A program made the position numbers and the translations under genes. DNA of 64,000 bases from Clonostachys chloroleuca. Taxonomy: Eukaryota; Ascomycota; Sordariomycetes; Hypocreales; Bionectriaceae. This document shows, piece after piece, positions 24,080 to 35,700 of the stretch; positions within the stretch are counted from its first letter, which is position 1; each line of letters starts with the position of its first letter. The stretch is taken from assembly GCA_037952775.1 (NCBI GenBank), contig JBANAY010000003.1, forward strand, positions 9,672,001-9,736,000. Direction: 5' to 3'. The notes beneath the pieces are model-generated. The model saw nothing but the letters and a program-made list of their open reading frames with translations, was not told the DNA's origin and ran no database searches.

Positions 24080-24464
24080 TCAGGCGCGACAGAGGGCACG
24101 CTTGGTCCGGTTCTCGGGCGGCTGGAGCAGCCACTGGTTGTCGCGAGTGGAAGCGGCGAGGCGCGCTGAGAGATAATTGTCGTATACCTGGATGTCTGCG
24201 ATCGCGGCGGGCAGCTCCTCAGACAGACAAATGGCGCCGTCAATCTGGCTCTGGGCATGATGGTTAGTTTGGAGAGAGTGACGTGAGGGGGACGACAGAG
24301 ATCCAACGGCTTGTCTCGGTTACATGAGGGAGGGGCACGCCACGTTGAACAAGCTGATATGGCCATGTCTTACCTTTTGTCTTCCTTATCTCGCATGCAA
24401 GGCAGCTGGCTCTCCGCACGTCAAAGAGGCGATAGGCCTTGATAGCAGGGTGACAGTCGGGCAT
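24080..24464 (-). CDS. Possible small unknown gene upstream of the oxygenase
   Basis: An ATG at 24464 opens MPDCHPAIKAYRLFDV, and further downstream a coding-like segment (IDGAICLSEELPAAIADIQ to a TGA at 24080-24082) shows normal fungal codon bias. A phase-0 intron with a weak donor (GTGCGG) could join them. The stop lies 20 bases before the oxygenase ATG, an unusually tight same-strand arrangement. No family recognised; it could be a 5' exon of something larger or a decayed gene. Confidence 0.3.
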
Positions 24465-25088
24465 CTTAGGATCCCCCTGTCGGACCTCCCATGTGTTCGT
24501 TCCTTTTATATCCCGAGTCGCTATTCCGGAGCTCGCCTGCCCGGAGTTCGCCGTCTGCCTGGTCGAAATACGTGAATCTCACCCCCGCTATTGATGTTTT
24601 CACAACTGGAATGATAGGTATCTCCATCAACAAAACGAACGTCATTGATATGCCCGTCGGAATCCCATTTGTTGGTCAGTAAAACCCAAAGCTCCACTAC
24701 ATTTAGGCCCTGGAGGGACCAAAATGCGGGGTTCCCCGGTCAGAGAAGACCACTGAAAGGCCTGGACCCTTTACTACGGTATGGTTAAGTCGAGCTGCTG
24801 TTTAAGCACATCCCCCCATTGCACGCCAGCGCCCTAGCAACAGCTCGATAGGCACAGAATCAATGTTTTAAAGAGGCTCTCATGATTATGCCTAAGCTAT
24901 AAATTACTCCAAGAAAGGCCAATCATATTGAGAATTCATTGATCAACCAACAGGTAGAGCAAGATGGCACAGACAAACCTTGAGGGTGGTTGGCATTGAA
25001 TTTGCCATGACATGCCTCCAGCACAATCGCAGACGTGTCGCTAAATCTCATGTATTTTTTTCACTTGTTTGGAGGTAACCCTACTCAA

Positions 25089-26003
25089 CTAAAAATACAA
25101 ATTGGGTCGATTTTTGCTCAATTCTTTCGCCTTGCCCTCTGAAGCCTGCGGAGCGTTCCCCCACGATGGGTCGATCAATGTGGCGGGGGCTGGATTCAAG
25201 TCAACCGGTGGCCCTATCACTTCACTTTGAGATACCAGGTTTGGCACGTTATTGAAGGGTGATGCTGGGCTCAGATCAGGACCCTGACTCTGACTATAGT
25301 GGCCGGGCTGCCAAGCCAACTCATGAGGTGACAGGTTTTGCTGCGAGCTGTGAGTACCACTTGCCGGGGTTGCTGTTCCGACATGCTGCTCATGCCATCT
25401 CCTAATGTCCATCATAGATTCCAAGGGAAAGCTGTCCCATTCCTTGACCCTGTCGGCTTTACTTTGGTCAGGGGTCTGTGCGAGGTTCGAAGGATAGAAT
25501 GTTCCTTCGTCAATGTATTGGAGAAGGCGATGTAGAGCATGTTCTGTTTCTGCTAGGCGAGCTTCTAGTCTATTAATGAAACCAATTGGGATTCCCCTAT
25601 GATTCATTTGATAATTAGCACGGATGAGCCAAATTGAAGGTTAGGGTTGCTCAATTACCGTCTGCTCTGCTCGGGATACTGGCAGTTTGCCGGATCATTG
25701 CTGCACTGTTGGCAATTTGGTCTGGGGAGAGCATCAGACTTCAGAACACCAATCCTTGGCCAAGATGTATAGGGGATGCATACAGCTGACGATCGCACTA
25801 TTACGAAATATCAATCATCGGTATCAACCCGAGATGCTCGGCATTGGGGAGACCCTCCTCCGCCGCCAAGAGCCAAGAGGCTGTGGGGGACCTGGACGTG
25901 TGAGCATCCGTACCTTGCGTTTTCTTTGCCGGCAATTGGTACAAGCAATTGGATTCTGGGTCGGACCAGAATCCTCTCGTACCACTAATTCATTTTCGGC
26001 CAT
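25089..26003 (-). CDS. Short Zn2Cys6 protein lacking the third cysteine
   Basis: Three exons 26003-25914, 25738-25659, 25596-25089 give 225 aa. The binuclear cluster reads CTNCRQRKRK-SDALPRPNCQQC....NC: five of six ligand cysteines are present and the third (normally KCD) is Ser. Then follow RRGIPIGFINRLEARLAETE, a linker/coiled-coil, and a Pro/Ser-rich tail ending LYF. There is no fungal_trans domain. The phases of all three exons agree, so Ser is not an obvious splice error. An alternative ATG at 26078 would add 25 residues. It is divergent from a regulator that has a fungal_trans domain but no zinc cluster. Confidence 0.7.
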
Positions 26004-26244
26004 GCGAATTGGCGCTTGGAGGCGAGAAGAGCCCCACGGTTGAACTGAAGAACTGCCAGAGAACAAGGGCGAACCCATGGCCCTGATAGACAAATAAAAC
26101 CCCGCCGCTCGGACATTTTATTGTCCGGAAATCATTACCCCATCCGGGGCCCTAACATTCTCCCCCGTGACTCAACGTCACGGGTCAACGGCCGTGGGCG
26201 ATCCCAACGACGTCCTCCCTACTGTTGGAACTGGTTGGATCCAT

Positions 26245-28507
26245 ATGCACCAAGGCACCGGCTCCATATCGAGGCTGGCTGCAATGGATGCTAATCAGTC
26301 ACCCCTGAGCACCTCCGACACTACCTCCTGCTTCACGCCATATCCCGCAGACTCCCGGAAACGGAAGCGGTCTGTAGCTGGCTCCCAGCCCCCTCGTGAA
26401 TATGGATTGATGCGAGACTCTGGCGAGCATGGCGTTGCTCGTTTCGTCGGCAGCGGCAGTGGCATTCACTATATACGCGCAGTATATCTAAGGCTTGCCC
26501 GCAAGTCGGCTTCCAGGACTGCCCAAACCAACACTGCTGCCGTCAACACCTTGGTCCCAGGAGAAGACGATCAGCTCCGACAATCACCTTCAGACAACTT
26601 CGATACCAGAAAGCCGATTTGGAAGCCCCACGAGGTTTCATCTGTCGCATTGGCCGACTCCCATTCACCTAGCTTCGAGTCCTTGATTGACTGGTCCAAG
26701 AGTTTTTTTGAATCCTGGCATCCCGTCTTGCCATTCCTCCATGGCCCAGATGTCCTCCACATATTCGAAGAAGCCTCTTCAAAAGGGGTGGCGTCACTAT
26801 CTGTATTGGACTACAACATCCTGAGATCGGTACTCTCTATTTCGCTAGCAGACAGCCGCCAAGGAATGCCCTTATCAAACCCCATTCCCTCCCATCTCGT
26901 CTTCCAAAGCGTTGAAGAAGCAGTGACCAGCTCTCAATTCGCCCTCAGCCAACCAGCATCCATCCGAGCAACACAGGCAGCCCTCTCCATTCAGCTCTTC
27001 CTTACTTCCATGCTATACCTCAACGCCGCTTCGCGACTAGGCGGCTTGATTGTGCGAATGGCGTTCCACCTCGGGCTCCATCGATGCCCGGCACGCTTTG
27101 GCTTCTTTGGTCCAGAGGACGCGTCCATCCGGCGCCGGGTGTTGTGGTGCATTTACATCCTGGAAAGGTTTCTCTGTCAGTCTCTTGGACTCCCATTAGA
27201 CATCCGAGATGACGACCTCGACGTCTGCTATCCAGGAGAGGAGCGTCACGGCGTCCCGGGAGCAAACAATGACGGAGTGGAAAGGCTCCAGCTTCTTACG
27301 CTTCTGGCAAAACATGCTCGAATACGAGGTTTGATACTAGAACTGCGTAACAAATCTGTCCAGCAGCGACAGGACACTGCAGATAAAACGGCAGTTGTTC
27401 AGATAGAATTGGCCAGATGGGCCAACGAGATCCAAGATGTGGAGGAGGAGGAAGAAGAGGAACCTGATGCCGTGGAGGAATCCGATAAGCCGGGTCATCG
27501 TCCCAACTTATCCCCCAGCCACCGTCTCATGCTCTTGGTTCTGAAGCACGAGTCTACGATATGCTTGAACCGCCCCGCGCTGGCGTCTGAACCCTCTCTG
27601 CCGTCGTACTCCTCGGCTTTCCAGTCTTGCATTTCCGCAGCAAAGTCCATCTGTAGTATTTTCAATCGGCACAAACGCAAGTATAAATTGGCAAACGGCG
27701 AGTCTGGAAAACGGCTCGGTCTGCCTTTACTCTGGCCTTCATTCACCTGGTCGATCTGGATTAGCGCTTTTGTTCTCCTGCACGCAACGTTTGAGAATCA
27801 GGTTCCGCTGAGCAGGGCGATGAGGTAACATTCCCCTCCATCGGTATTGTTTGGAAAGATTCTAAACTTCTTCTTCTTCAAGGCATGCGATGGCAGGAAA
27901 GGAGACTCTCAGCCATCTGGCGATGCGACAAACGGCATGGCCAGAGTATTGCCTCGAGGCCATTGACGAGCTGCTCTCGGCGGTGCAGGAAATGTCGCAT
28001 CATCCCCCAGCGATCGGGGATCTACCTCCCACAGTTCCCTCCCACCAGGGACACATCGACAAGGGCACCTCCCAGCCAGCATCTCTTGGTCCGCGAAGCA
28101 AACGACCTGCCTCGGGCGCCAGATGGAATATGTCAAGCGGCGTACCGGACGGCAGCGGTACCCGACACAGTCTCCACGAGAGTCAAGGCACGGGCGAGGC
28201 TCACGAGCGAAATCACGGCACCGTCTCATTGTCAGAGCCCAGTATTTCGCCGCCGCAGCCAGCTCCTCCAGAGTCTCACGGGCCTTTGCAGCCGCGGCCA
28301 CAAATAGCTCCGGGTGTCAGCTACAACATCAATACCCCCAATTCCAATCGTTTTGACGTCTTTAATTCGGGGATTACCGAGACCTTGGGTGGCTCTGCCG
28401 CTACCGGCCCTCTTGAGGGGCAAGATTCTCTGATCTGGTATGATCAGCTGTTTGCCAGTTCCTTTAATGCTATTGATAACCCATTCTTGGTGGCATCGGA
28501 TTTTTAA
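26245..28507 (+). CDS. Fungal-specific transcription factor domain protein, no visible zinc cluster
   Basis: Exons 26245-27824 and 27883-28507, 734 aa. An N-terminal SRKRKR basic stretch and GVARFVGSGSGIHYIR are followed by a fungal_trans core: FFESWHPVLPFLHGPDVL, AFHLGLHR, RRRVLWCIYILERFL and SLGLPLDIRDDDLDVCYP. An acidic run (EEEEEEEP) is encoded near 27445. The tail is Pro/Ser-rich. No Cys6 cluster precedes it in frame; the sequence upstream of 26245 starts with GTG and runs into a 240-bp divergent promoter. Either a DNA-binding exon was lost or it works with a partner such as the neighbouring Zn2Cys6 protein. Confidence 0.75.
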
Positions 28508-29146
28508 TGTATATTACAATGGAGTTCTTTGGAATGGAGTTTGTAAAAGTTTATAAAATATAAAAGGAGATCATAACAGCCTGGGCGCTCCGTAAATACG
28601 GATGTATATTTTCGAGTTTTAAGACAACGAAACTGACCAGTGCCAGATGTAACAAAATACCACATCGATGCAAGAATAACAAAGACCATTTTCACATTCT
28701 AGACAATAAATTAATCTACAGACAATGAAGCATTCGATGCTGTTTGGTAGGGTGCTTTAAGATGTAGGGTAGGTAGGTCCATGAAACGAACATAAACATC
28801 ATTAAGTGGCGGATAATAATATGTCCGAGACTAGGAAGATGATATCCTGGCTCTAAAGGAAAGATTACTAAGAAAATCCAAGTTCCAGAAATGCGGTCGG
28901 CGGACAAAGAAATGTCCGCAGTCAGTCCATCTTCCACCCGCCAAGTCAACACGTTACCCGAGTCCCCACAGGGAGGAGACATGCGACGGATTTGCCATCG
29001 CAATTCCGGGCTCGGCAGCGAGCCTGCAGCCATAAAAAAGAGTTGGTGGAAGTTGATGTCGTGCATATTTCTATTTACTTCCTCACTTCTTCTCCATCTT
29101 TAAGCCGACTTCAATACAAGCAAGTCTCCATCACATCATCTTCATC
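28508..29146. other. Intergenic, promoter of the dehydrogenase
   Basis: About 640 bp. No gene supported. A pyrimidine-rich CAATACAAGC...TCATC leader typical of fungal starts precedes ATG 29147. Confidence 0.5.
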
Positions 29147-30392
29147 ATGTCTCCTAGCGCCAACCCCGTCAAGAAGGCTTATAGCATTGCCTCCATCCCC
29201 GCCGATGGCATTGGCCCAGAGGTTGTTGAAGCCGGCATTGAGGTTCTTAAAGCATTGTCTGGAACTCTCCAGTCCTTTGATTTGGACTTCACCCACTATG
29301 ATTGGAGCTCAGACACATACAAGAAGACTGGAAAGTACATTCCCGATGGTGGTCTCGAGCAGTTGAAGAAGCACGATGCCATTCTCTTTGGTGCCGTCGG
29401 TGCCCCTGGTGAGTCTTATATTTGAACAATTGTCACATAAAATCTCATTGGCAACTAATCAAATTAATCAGACGTCCCCGATCACATCTCTCTGTGGGGT
29501 CTTCGCCTAGCCATCTGCCAGCCTTTCCAGCAGTATGCCAATGTCCGCCCTACCAGGGTGCTGAAGGGCACCCAGTCTCCCCTCCGCAACTGCAACACCG
29601 GAGATCTTGACTGGGTCATCATCCGTGAAAACAGCGAGGGTGAATACGCCGGCCACGGTGGTCGATCTCACCGCGGTCGCCCCTGGGAGACGGCCACCGA
29701 GGTGTCCATCTTCACCCGCCACAGCGTCGACCGCATCATCCGTTTCGCTTTTGAGACGGCCCAGAAGCGACCCCGCAAGCTCCTTACCGTTGTTACTAAG
29801 AGCAATGCCCAGCGAAACGGCTTGGTCCTGTGGGATGAGGTCGCCGCTGATGTCGCCAAGGATTTCCCTGATGTTACTGTCGACAAGATGCTGGTTGATG
29901 CCATGACGACCCGTATGGTTCTCAAGCCCGAGACCCTGGACACCATTGTCGCTACCAACCTTGTAAGTACACTTTAAGTGCTGTGAAGAGGTAACTCTTT
30001 ATACGTGTATCTTCTTTGACTAACGTGATTTTCTCTAGCACGCTGATATTCTGTCCGACTTGGCTGCCGCTCTGGCTGGCTCCATTGGCATTGCCCCTAC
30101 AAGCAACCTGGACCCCACGCGCGAGAACCCGTCCATGTTCGAGCCCATCCACGGTTCTGCCTTTGACATCACCGGAAAGGGCGTCGCCAACCCCGTCGCC
30201 ACCTTCTGGACCGCCGCGGAGATGCTGGAGTGGCTCGGCGAGGGGGAGGCCGCGCAGAAGCTGATGCAGGTTGTCGAGAATGTGTGCGAGGCGGGCGTCC
30301 TCTCTGCCGATTTGGGCGGCAACGCCACGACGAAGGAGGTTACCGCTGCTGTTGTGGCCGAGATCAAGAAGAGCCTGGGCAAGTCTGCCTAG
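29147..30392 (+). CDS. Tartrate/D-malate dehydrogenase-like (isopropylmalate dehydrogenase family)
   Basis: Exons 29147-29408, 29472-29962, 30039-30392, 368 aa. Motifs: IPADGIGPEVV, the arginines around QYANVRPTR, IIRENSEGEYAG, the lysine in VTKSNAQRNG, the metal aspartates in VDAMTTRMV and ADILSDLAAA, and EPIHGSA...GKGVANP for NAD. The ENSEGEY motif and the lack of a transit peptide favour the tartrate dehydrogenase/D-malate decarboxylating group rather than LeuB or Idh. It oxidises a 2-hydroxy acid with loss of CO2 using NAD+ and Mn2+. Intact, strong codon bias. Confidence 0.88.
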
Positions 30393-31056
30393 AGATGGAC
30401 TCATGATGTAAACGTATGTGATAGATTATGCATTGTAATTGAGAGACATTGGGAATGACCGCAATGATCTGTTGCCTTGTTGTACGTGAACATTTTGCCG
30501 TTTAGGGTGCGGTACTTACACTGAATGGCCTAGAGAAGTTTTCCATAGTCTGGATAATGGATGGATGTTCCTGCCTGTATGTTTCTTTATAGCCATGGGC
30601 TAGGGAGGATGGGGCTCCTGTAGGAGGAAATGAAGGTTATCTAAGTGTATGGGATCGTGCTATGGCTCAGCTGTTGCAAGACCCCCCTGCAATTCAGCTC
30701 TTGCGATCATCGCTTGGCATTCAGCCAGATGACGCGTTGTCTCACCCAATCCATCCGGGCTCCTTGGAAACATCCTGGGAATCAATGAACGATGTGGCTC
30801 CCCCTGAGCTGAGGATGAAAGAAGATCGATTCTGATTCAATTAAGCTTAATGAATTGATCCGCGCCAGCCCGCCTTTAGTTAAATTAGTTTAAGGAATCT
30901 TGAAACATACGCATAAGTTCTATGACGAGGCGTCACGTGGAGTCTTTCCGCGCGCATTAACTAATCATGAGCAATCATGAATCATTTTTGCCCCTTGCAT
31001 ATTATCTATCCTCCGGATCTGAATTCCTGTCCAACCTGTGCCAATCGTCTCACGCC
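30393..31056. other. Intergenic
   Basis: About 660 bp without a supported gene; contains the promoter of the sorbosone dehydrogenase-like gene. Confidence 0.5.
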
Positions 31057-32658
31057 ATGGTGAAGCGCACATTGCCATTCCTTGCCCTGGCAGGACTGCC
31101 CAGCTTGGTCCTCGCTGCTGACTGCGCCAATACTCTGACCGTCGACTATCCCACGCCCGTCGTGGCGGACGGCTGGGCGTTCCGTCTGGTTGCCAATGGG
31201 TTCACCAGGCCCCGCGGACTGATTTTCGATAACGATGGCGGTTTGCTTGTGGTTGATTCCGGTGAGGGCTTGATCCATCTCACGCTGAAGGATGACGGGG
31301 GGACATGTTTGTCAGTGAGCGAGAAGACGACGCTGATAGGCAATCGAAACGTACGTTTTTCATTTTACTGAAGGGAGATTGTATGGCCAGATAGAGTGTT
31401 CTGAGCTGGTTCAGATTGAAGGAGACAGGCCTTCTGTCGCATCTGCATACTGACACATGGTGATCCGAATTCTAGCTTAACCATGGTGTCGCTCTATCTG
31501 CCGATGGCACCGCCATTTACGTTTCCACATCTGACAAGGTATTATCTTGGGGATACAATAGTACATCCGTCAAAGTGAGCGGCACCTCTCGCACATTGGT
31601 CAAGGACATGGCCAGCGGTGGACATACCACCCGTACACTTCTTGTGTCCCAAAAACAGCCCGGCATCCTTCTCGTCTCCCGCGGAAGCGACGGCAATATG
31701 GACATGGGCACTCTCCAGATCGATTCAGGCCGTTCCCAGATCCGCAGCTTCAACATTTCCCTCCTCGGCGAAAACAGTGACGGGATCGAGTACACAGATG
31801 GCGACGTCGTTGGCTGGGGTCTGCGCAATTCTGTCGGTGTCGCTGAGGATCCTTCCACCGGTGGCATCTGGTCTGTTGAGAACTCTGTTGACCAGCTGCA
31901 ACGCCAAGGTGAGGACATTCACAACGACAACCCTGGAGAGGAGCTGAACTATCACGGTACTGCGGAGAAGCCTGACGGTCGTAATTACGGATACCCTTCG
32001 TGCTTCACGGTCTGGAGGACCGACGATTTCCCCAACATCGGCTCTCTTAAGACGGGTAACAGCTTTGCTGTGGATGATGCAGAAAATTCAGTGAATGATA
32101 CCACCTGCAACGCGGATTTCATTTCACCGCGCCTTGCGCTTCCTCCGCACACGGCGCCTCTTGATATTAAATTCACAGACGATGGTTCCACCGCATACGT
32201 CTCTTTCCACGGTAGCTGTAAGTAATACCAACTTAATTGGAGAATAAGGTGCGATTGGTCTTGAAGAAAACCCGACTGACAAATTGATGACCGATCTAGG
32301 GAACCGAGATGAGCCAGCTGGGTACCGTGTTGCCAGTATCGCCTTCAAGGACGGTCAGCCCACGGCCGCCAATGACAGTCAAGATGCTGCCGTTGACTTG
32401 TTGACGAATCCTGACCTGTCCAGGTGTCCAGGCAGTTGCTTCCGCCCCGTTGGCCTTGCGTTCGATTCCAAGAAGCGCCTGTGGCTCACCTCTGATAGTA
32501 CGGGAGAAATCTTTGTACTCGAACATGGTGGCAATTCAACCAACACTGGGAGCTCAGGCAATGATGACAGTGCTGGATCGCGTTATGGGCCAAGCAGCGC
32601 TGTTGATAGAGTGATGGCAGTGGCATTTGTAGTTATCGCTGTGATTTATTTGAGCTAA
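31057..32658 (+). CDS. Secreted GPI-type glucose/sorbosone dehydrogenase-like protein
   Basis: Exons 31057-31350, 31476-32217, 32300-32658, 464 aa. A signal peptide (TLPFLALAGLPSLVLA) is followed by a six-bladed propeller typical of L-sorbosone/PQQ-dependent pyranose dehydrogenases: GFTRPRGLIFD, LNHGVALSADG, NYGYPSCFTVW, LPPHTAPLDIKF, FHGSWNRDEP, PVGLAFDSKKRLW. The C-terminus has a Ser/Gly/Asn-rich linker and a hydrophobic tail (VMAVAFVVIAVIYLS) as for GPI anchoring. It probably oxidises sugars at the cell surface. The M at 31057 is preferred to an upstream ATG at 30967 because it starts the signal peptide. Confidence 0.82.
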
Positions 32659-32737
32659 GTGGTACAATACGGCCTGGGAAAAGGACCCAAGTAACAGATC
32701 TATCATGGTTTTGAGATTCCCCCGTTATAGTTTTATT

Positions 32738-35700
32738 CTAGATGTACAAGTATGAGCTGAAGCCGCCGAAATCATCAGTCGTCCTCTTGATCATGTCCAC
32801 GGCGGAGCGATCATATTCTCTCGCGAATGATTCAATCCCAGTCATGGAAGGTCCCGAAACTGAGGGACTCGCTCCTGTCAAGGTCTGGGAAAAGTGAGAC
32901 ATTTTTAGACAGATTCCTTCTGAATCACTGTCTTCTGAGCCACCGTTCTCGAAATCTTCCAGCGCCGCCATGGCCGCCTGCTGGCAGATGTACTCAATAT
33001 CCGAGCCTGTATACCCGTTCGTCTTCTCCGCCAGCTCCTCCAGATCGACAGACTTGTCCATCTTCTCCTCACGCAGGCAAATCTTGAAGATGTTCTGCCG
33101 GGACGGCGTCGAAGGCAGGCCCATGTACAATCGATTCGGCGCCCGTCGCAGCACCGCCGGGTCCAGGTCGTTGGGGAAGTTGGTCGCCAGGAGCAGCAGC
33201 GGGGAAGCGATGTCGTTCTCGAACCCGCCAAACTCGCCGAGCAGCTGGTTCGTGATCTTGCGCTCCCAGTTCTTGTCCGAGTCCTTGCGCCGGCCGAAGA
33301 TGCTGTCCGCCTCGTCGATGAAGACGATGCAGGGGTAGATCTCGCGCGCCAGCTTGAAGAGAGCCTGGATGACCTTCTCCGCCTCACCGGCCCACGTGCG
33401 CTCGATCTCGGCGGCCGAGATTCGCAGCATGACGGAGGAGGTTTCCTTGGCGATGACGCGGGCGAGGTGTGTCTTGCCCGTCCCGGGGGGACCGTAGAGG
33501 ATCACGCCTCCCATGGCACTCTTCTTGAGAATCCCGGTAAGCTCTGCTCGGCGGTTGAGAAGGGAGATCATGCGCTGCACACGAGATTTGATGGCGGGTT
33601 CGACTTCGATATCTGACCAGCCTTGGGAGAGTTCACCTACAGAGTCATGGTTAGAAAACGCTCGAAACGAGAAGGGGATTTGAATTAGGGTACACGGGTT
33701 GGAATGCTTACTTGGATGTACTAGAGTCTTCATAATCTCCAGATCCGCATTGAACTCGCTGTAAGACTGCTCAGCTTCCTCGGTGACTCTCTTGATCACG
33801 CGAACCACACGGGGAGGTAGGTCGGCCGAAGAGCCCCCCTTTGCGTCTCTCTCGTTCCACTTACTCAGCGCCTCAGATCCCTCTGACCTTTGCCTGAGGA
33901 CTGCAAGGATATCCTCGAGCTTGGCTGCTTTCTTTGTCTTCACCAACAAATCCCCTACTTTCATCGACTCAGGTATAGCATGGAGTTTGCCGCCTCTGAG
34001 ATATTTGGCGATGGGGTTGGTGTCGGAGTCTGGAATGTCCCATTCCGCATATGGCTGCAGATGGGGCAGGCTTCTGTCCTTCTCCTGTACCCTCATCTCT
34101 CTCTGGAGTCTCCTGATGCTGTGTCGCTGGGAGACAAGATCTTTATCGCGAGAAAAGGAAGCAATTTGTGCCAGCGATCTGACAGGGAAAATGAGTAGTT
34201 CGAACAGATTGGGCCTCAGCCCAAAATGACGCACGCTGAACGGGCTGACTCGGGGGAGTTCTGGTTGTGAAGGCGAGTCGGGAAACAGGCTTACTGACCG
34301 TTTTCCTGAGCTGGATGGCGGCTTGTCAGACCGTGATGTCGTTGTGATCGTGATCATTCTTTTCTTGAGGTGTGGTGATGATGCCTTCAGCGCCTTGAGG
34401 CCTCGAAAGGCGAAGTTGGTCACATGGCTGAATTTTTCAAGCTGAGGGATGATAAGAATGATTGGCCGAGCGTTTTTGCCTTTGGGGTCCTGGAAAGTGA
34501 AATGGCCTCGGGGTTGAGGCTGTTGTGTTGGGGGATTGTCGCTGTTGTTGCTTGCTTCACCCTCCTCGACTTTCGCGCTCTTGTCGTCGCTACCAGTGTT
34601 ATCCTTACCCTCACTATTCTCCTGTCTATTATTCTTCTTATCATCTTTTTTCCCTCCAGCTTTCTTCTCCTCATCCAAGGCTATTTCATTCTCCTTCATT
34701 TCGCTCCCGATCACTTCACTCTCCTTCACTCCATTTAGCTTCGCTTCCATCTTCTTCTTGTCCTCTTTCCGCACTCCATTGATCTGGATTCCATTTTCCT
34801 TGACCTCACTGTTTCTCTCGCCATTCTCTTTGATATCGCTCTCTTTCACTCCATTGGTATTTACCGCGTTCTCCTTGACTGCGCCCTCCTCCACGCAATT
34901 ATCCTGAATCTCAATCTTCTTCACTCCGTTCATGGTGACTTCGTTCTCGGCTTCACTTTCCTTGACCTCATTCACCTTGGCTTCAACCTCCGCAGTCTCA
35001 GCCTCATTGACTCCGTTCGCCTTGAATTCGGTATTCGTATCATCAGCCTTGGTATCCTCAACTTGTGTCGTATCATCTTCCTTCTTCTTGGCCTCCGCGT
35101 CTTTCTCGTCTAGAGCCGCTCGGGCATATGGCGACGACAAGATAGCGCGGAAGAAGGTGGCAGCATTCTCTTTAATCTGATTCTTGACTGGGGGCAACTT
35201 CAAATCTTCCGCTGGCTCTGGCGGTCGGATGCGGCCCTTTCTCAGATCCATCAGCCATAAGAACATGGACGAGATCGTCCGTAACTCGGATACGGTGCGC
35301 GAAAGTGCCCGAGAAAGAGATGGAAGCGCATGGCGCGATTCCATGGACCTTCTTGTGGTGAACGCCTGACCAGAGTATATAGACGCCATCTTATCATTTC
35401 TATGGCTCAGTAAATACGTCGTCTTATAGGTGGCTGGTGGAGGAGGCGGAGGATTGCTGATGGGTTTGGATGGCTTTGACGTGGAATCTAACGACAGAAT
35501 AGACTCGGCAACGGATTCTGAATCTGTATCCGCGTCGATTTTTGAACCTGACTCTGGGCTTGCATCTGAATCTGAGCCTGAATCTGAGCCCGAGTCGGAG
35601 CCTGAATCGGCATCCGATGCCGGGGCGGAATCATTGGGAGGATTTAGGCCTGAATCCGTCCTCGGTTTCTTCTTGGGCTTCTTAGGCTTTTTCGGTAAGG

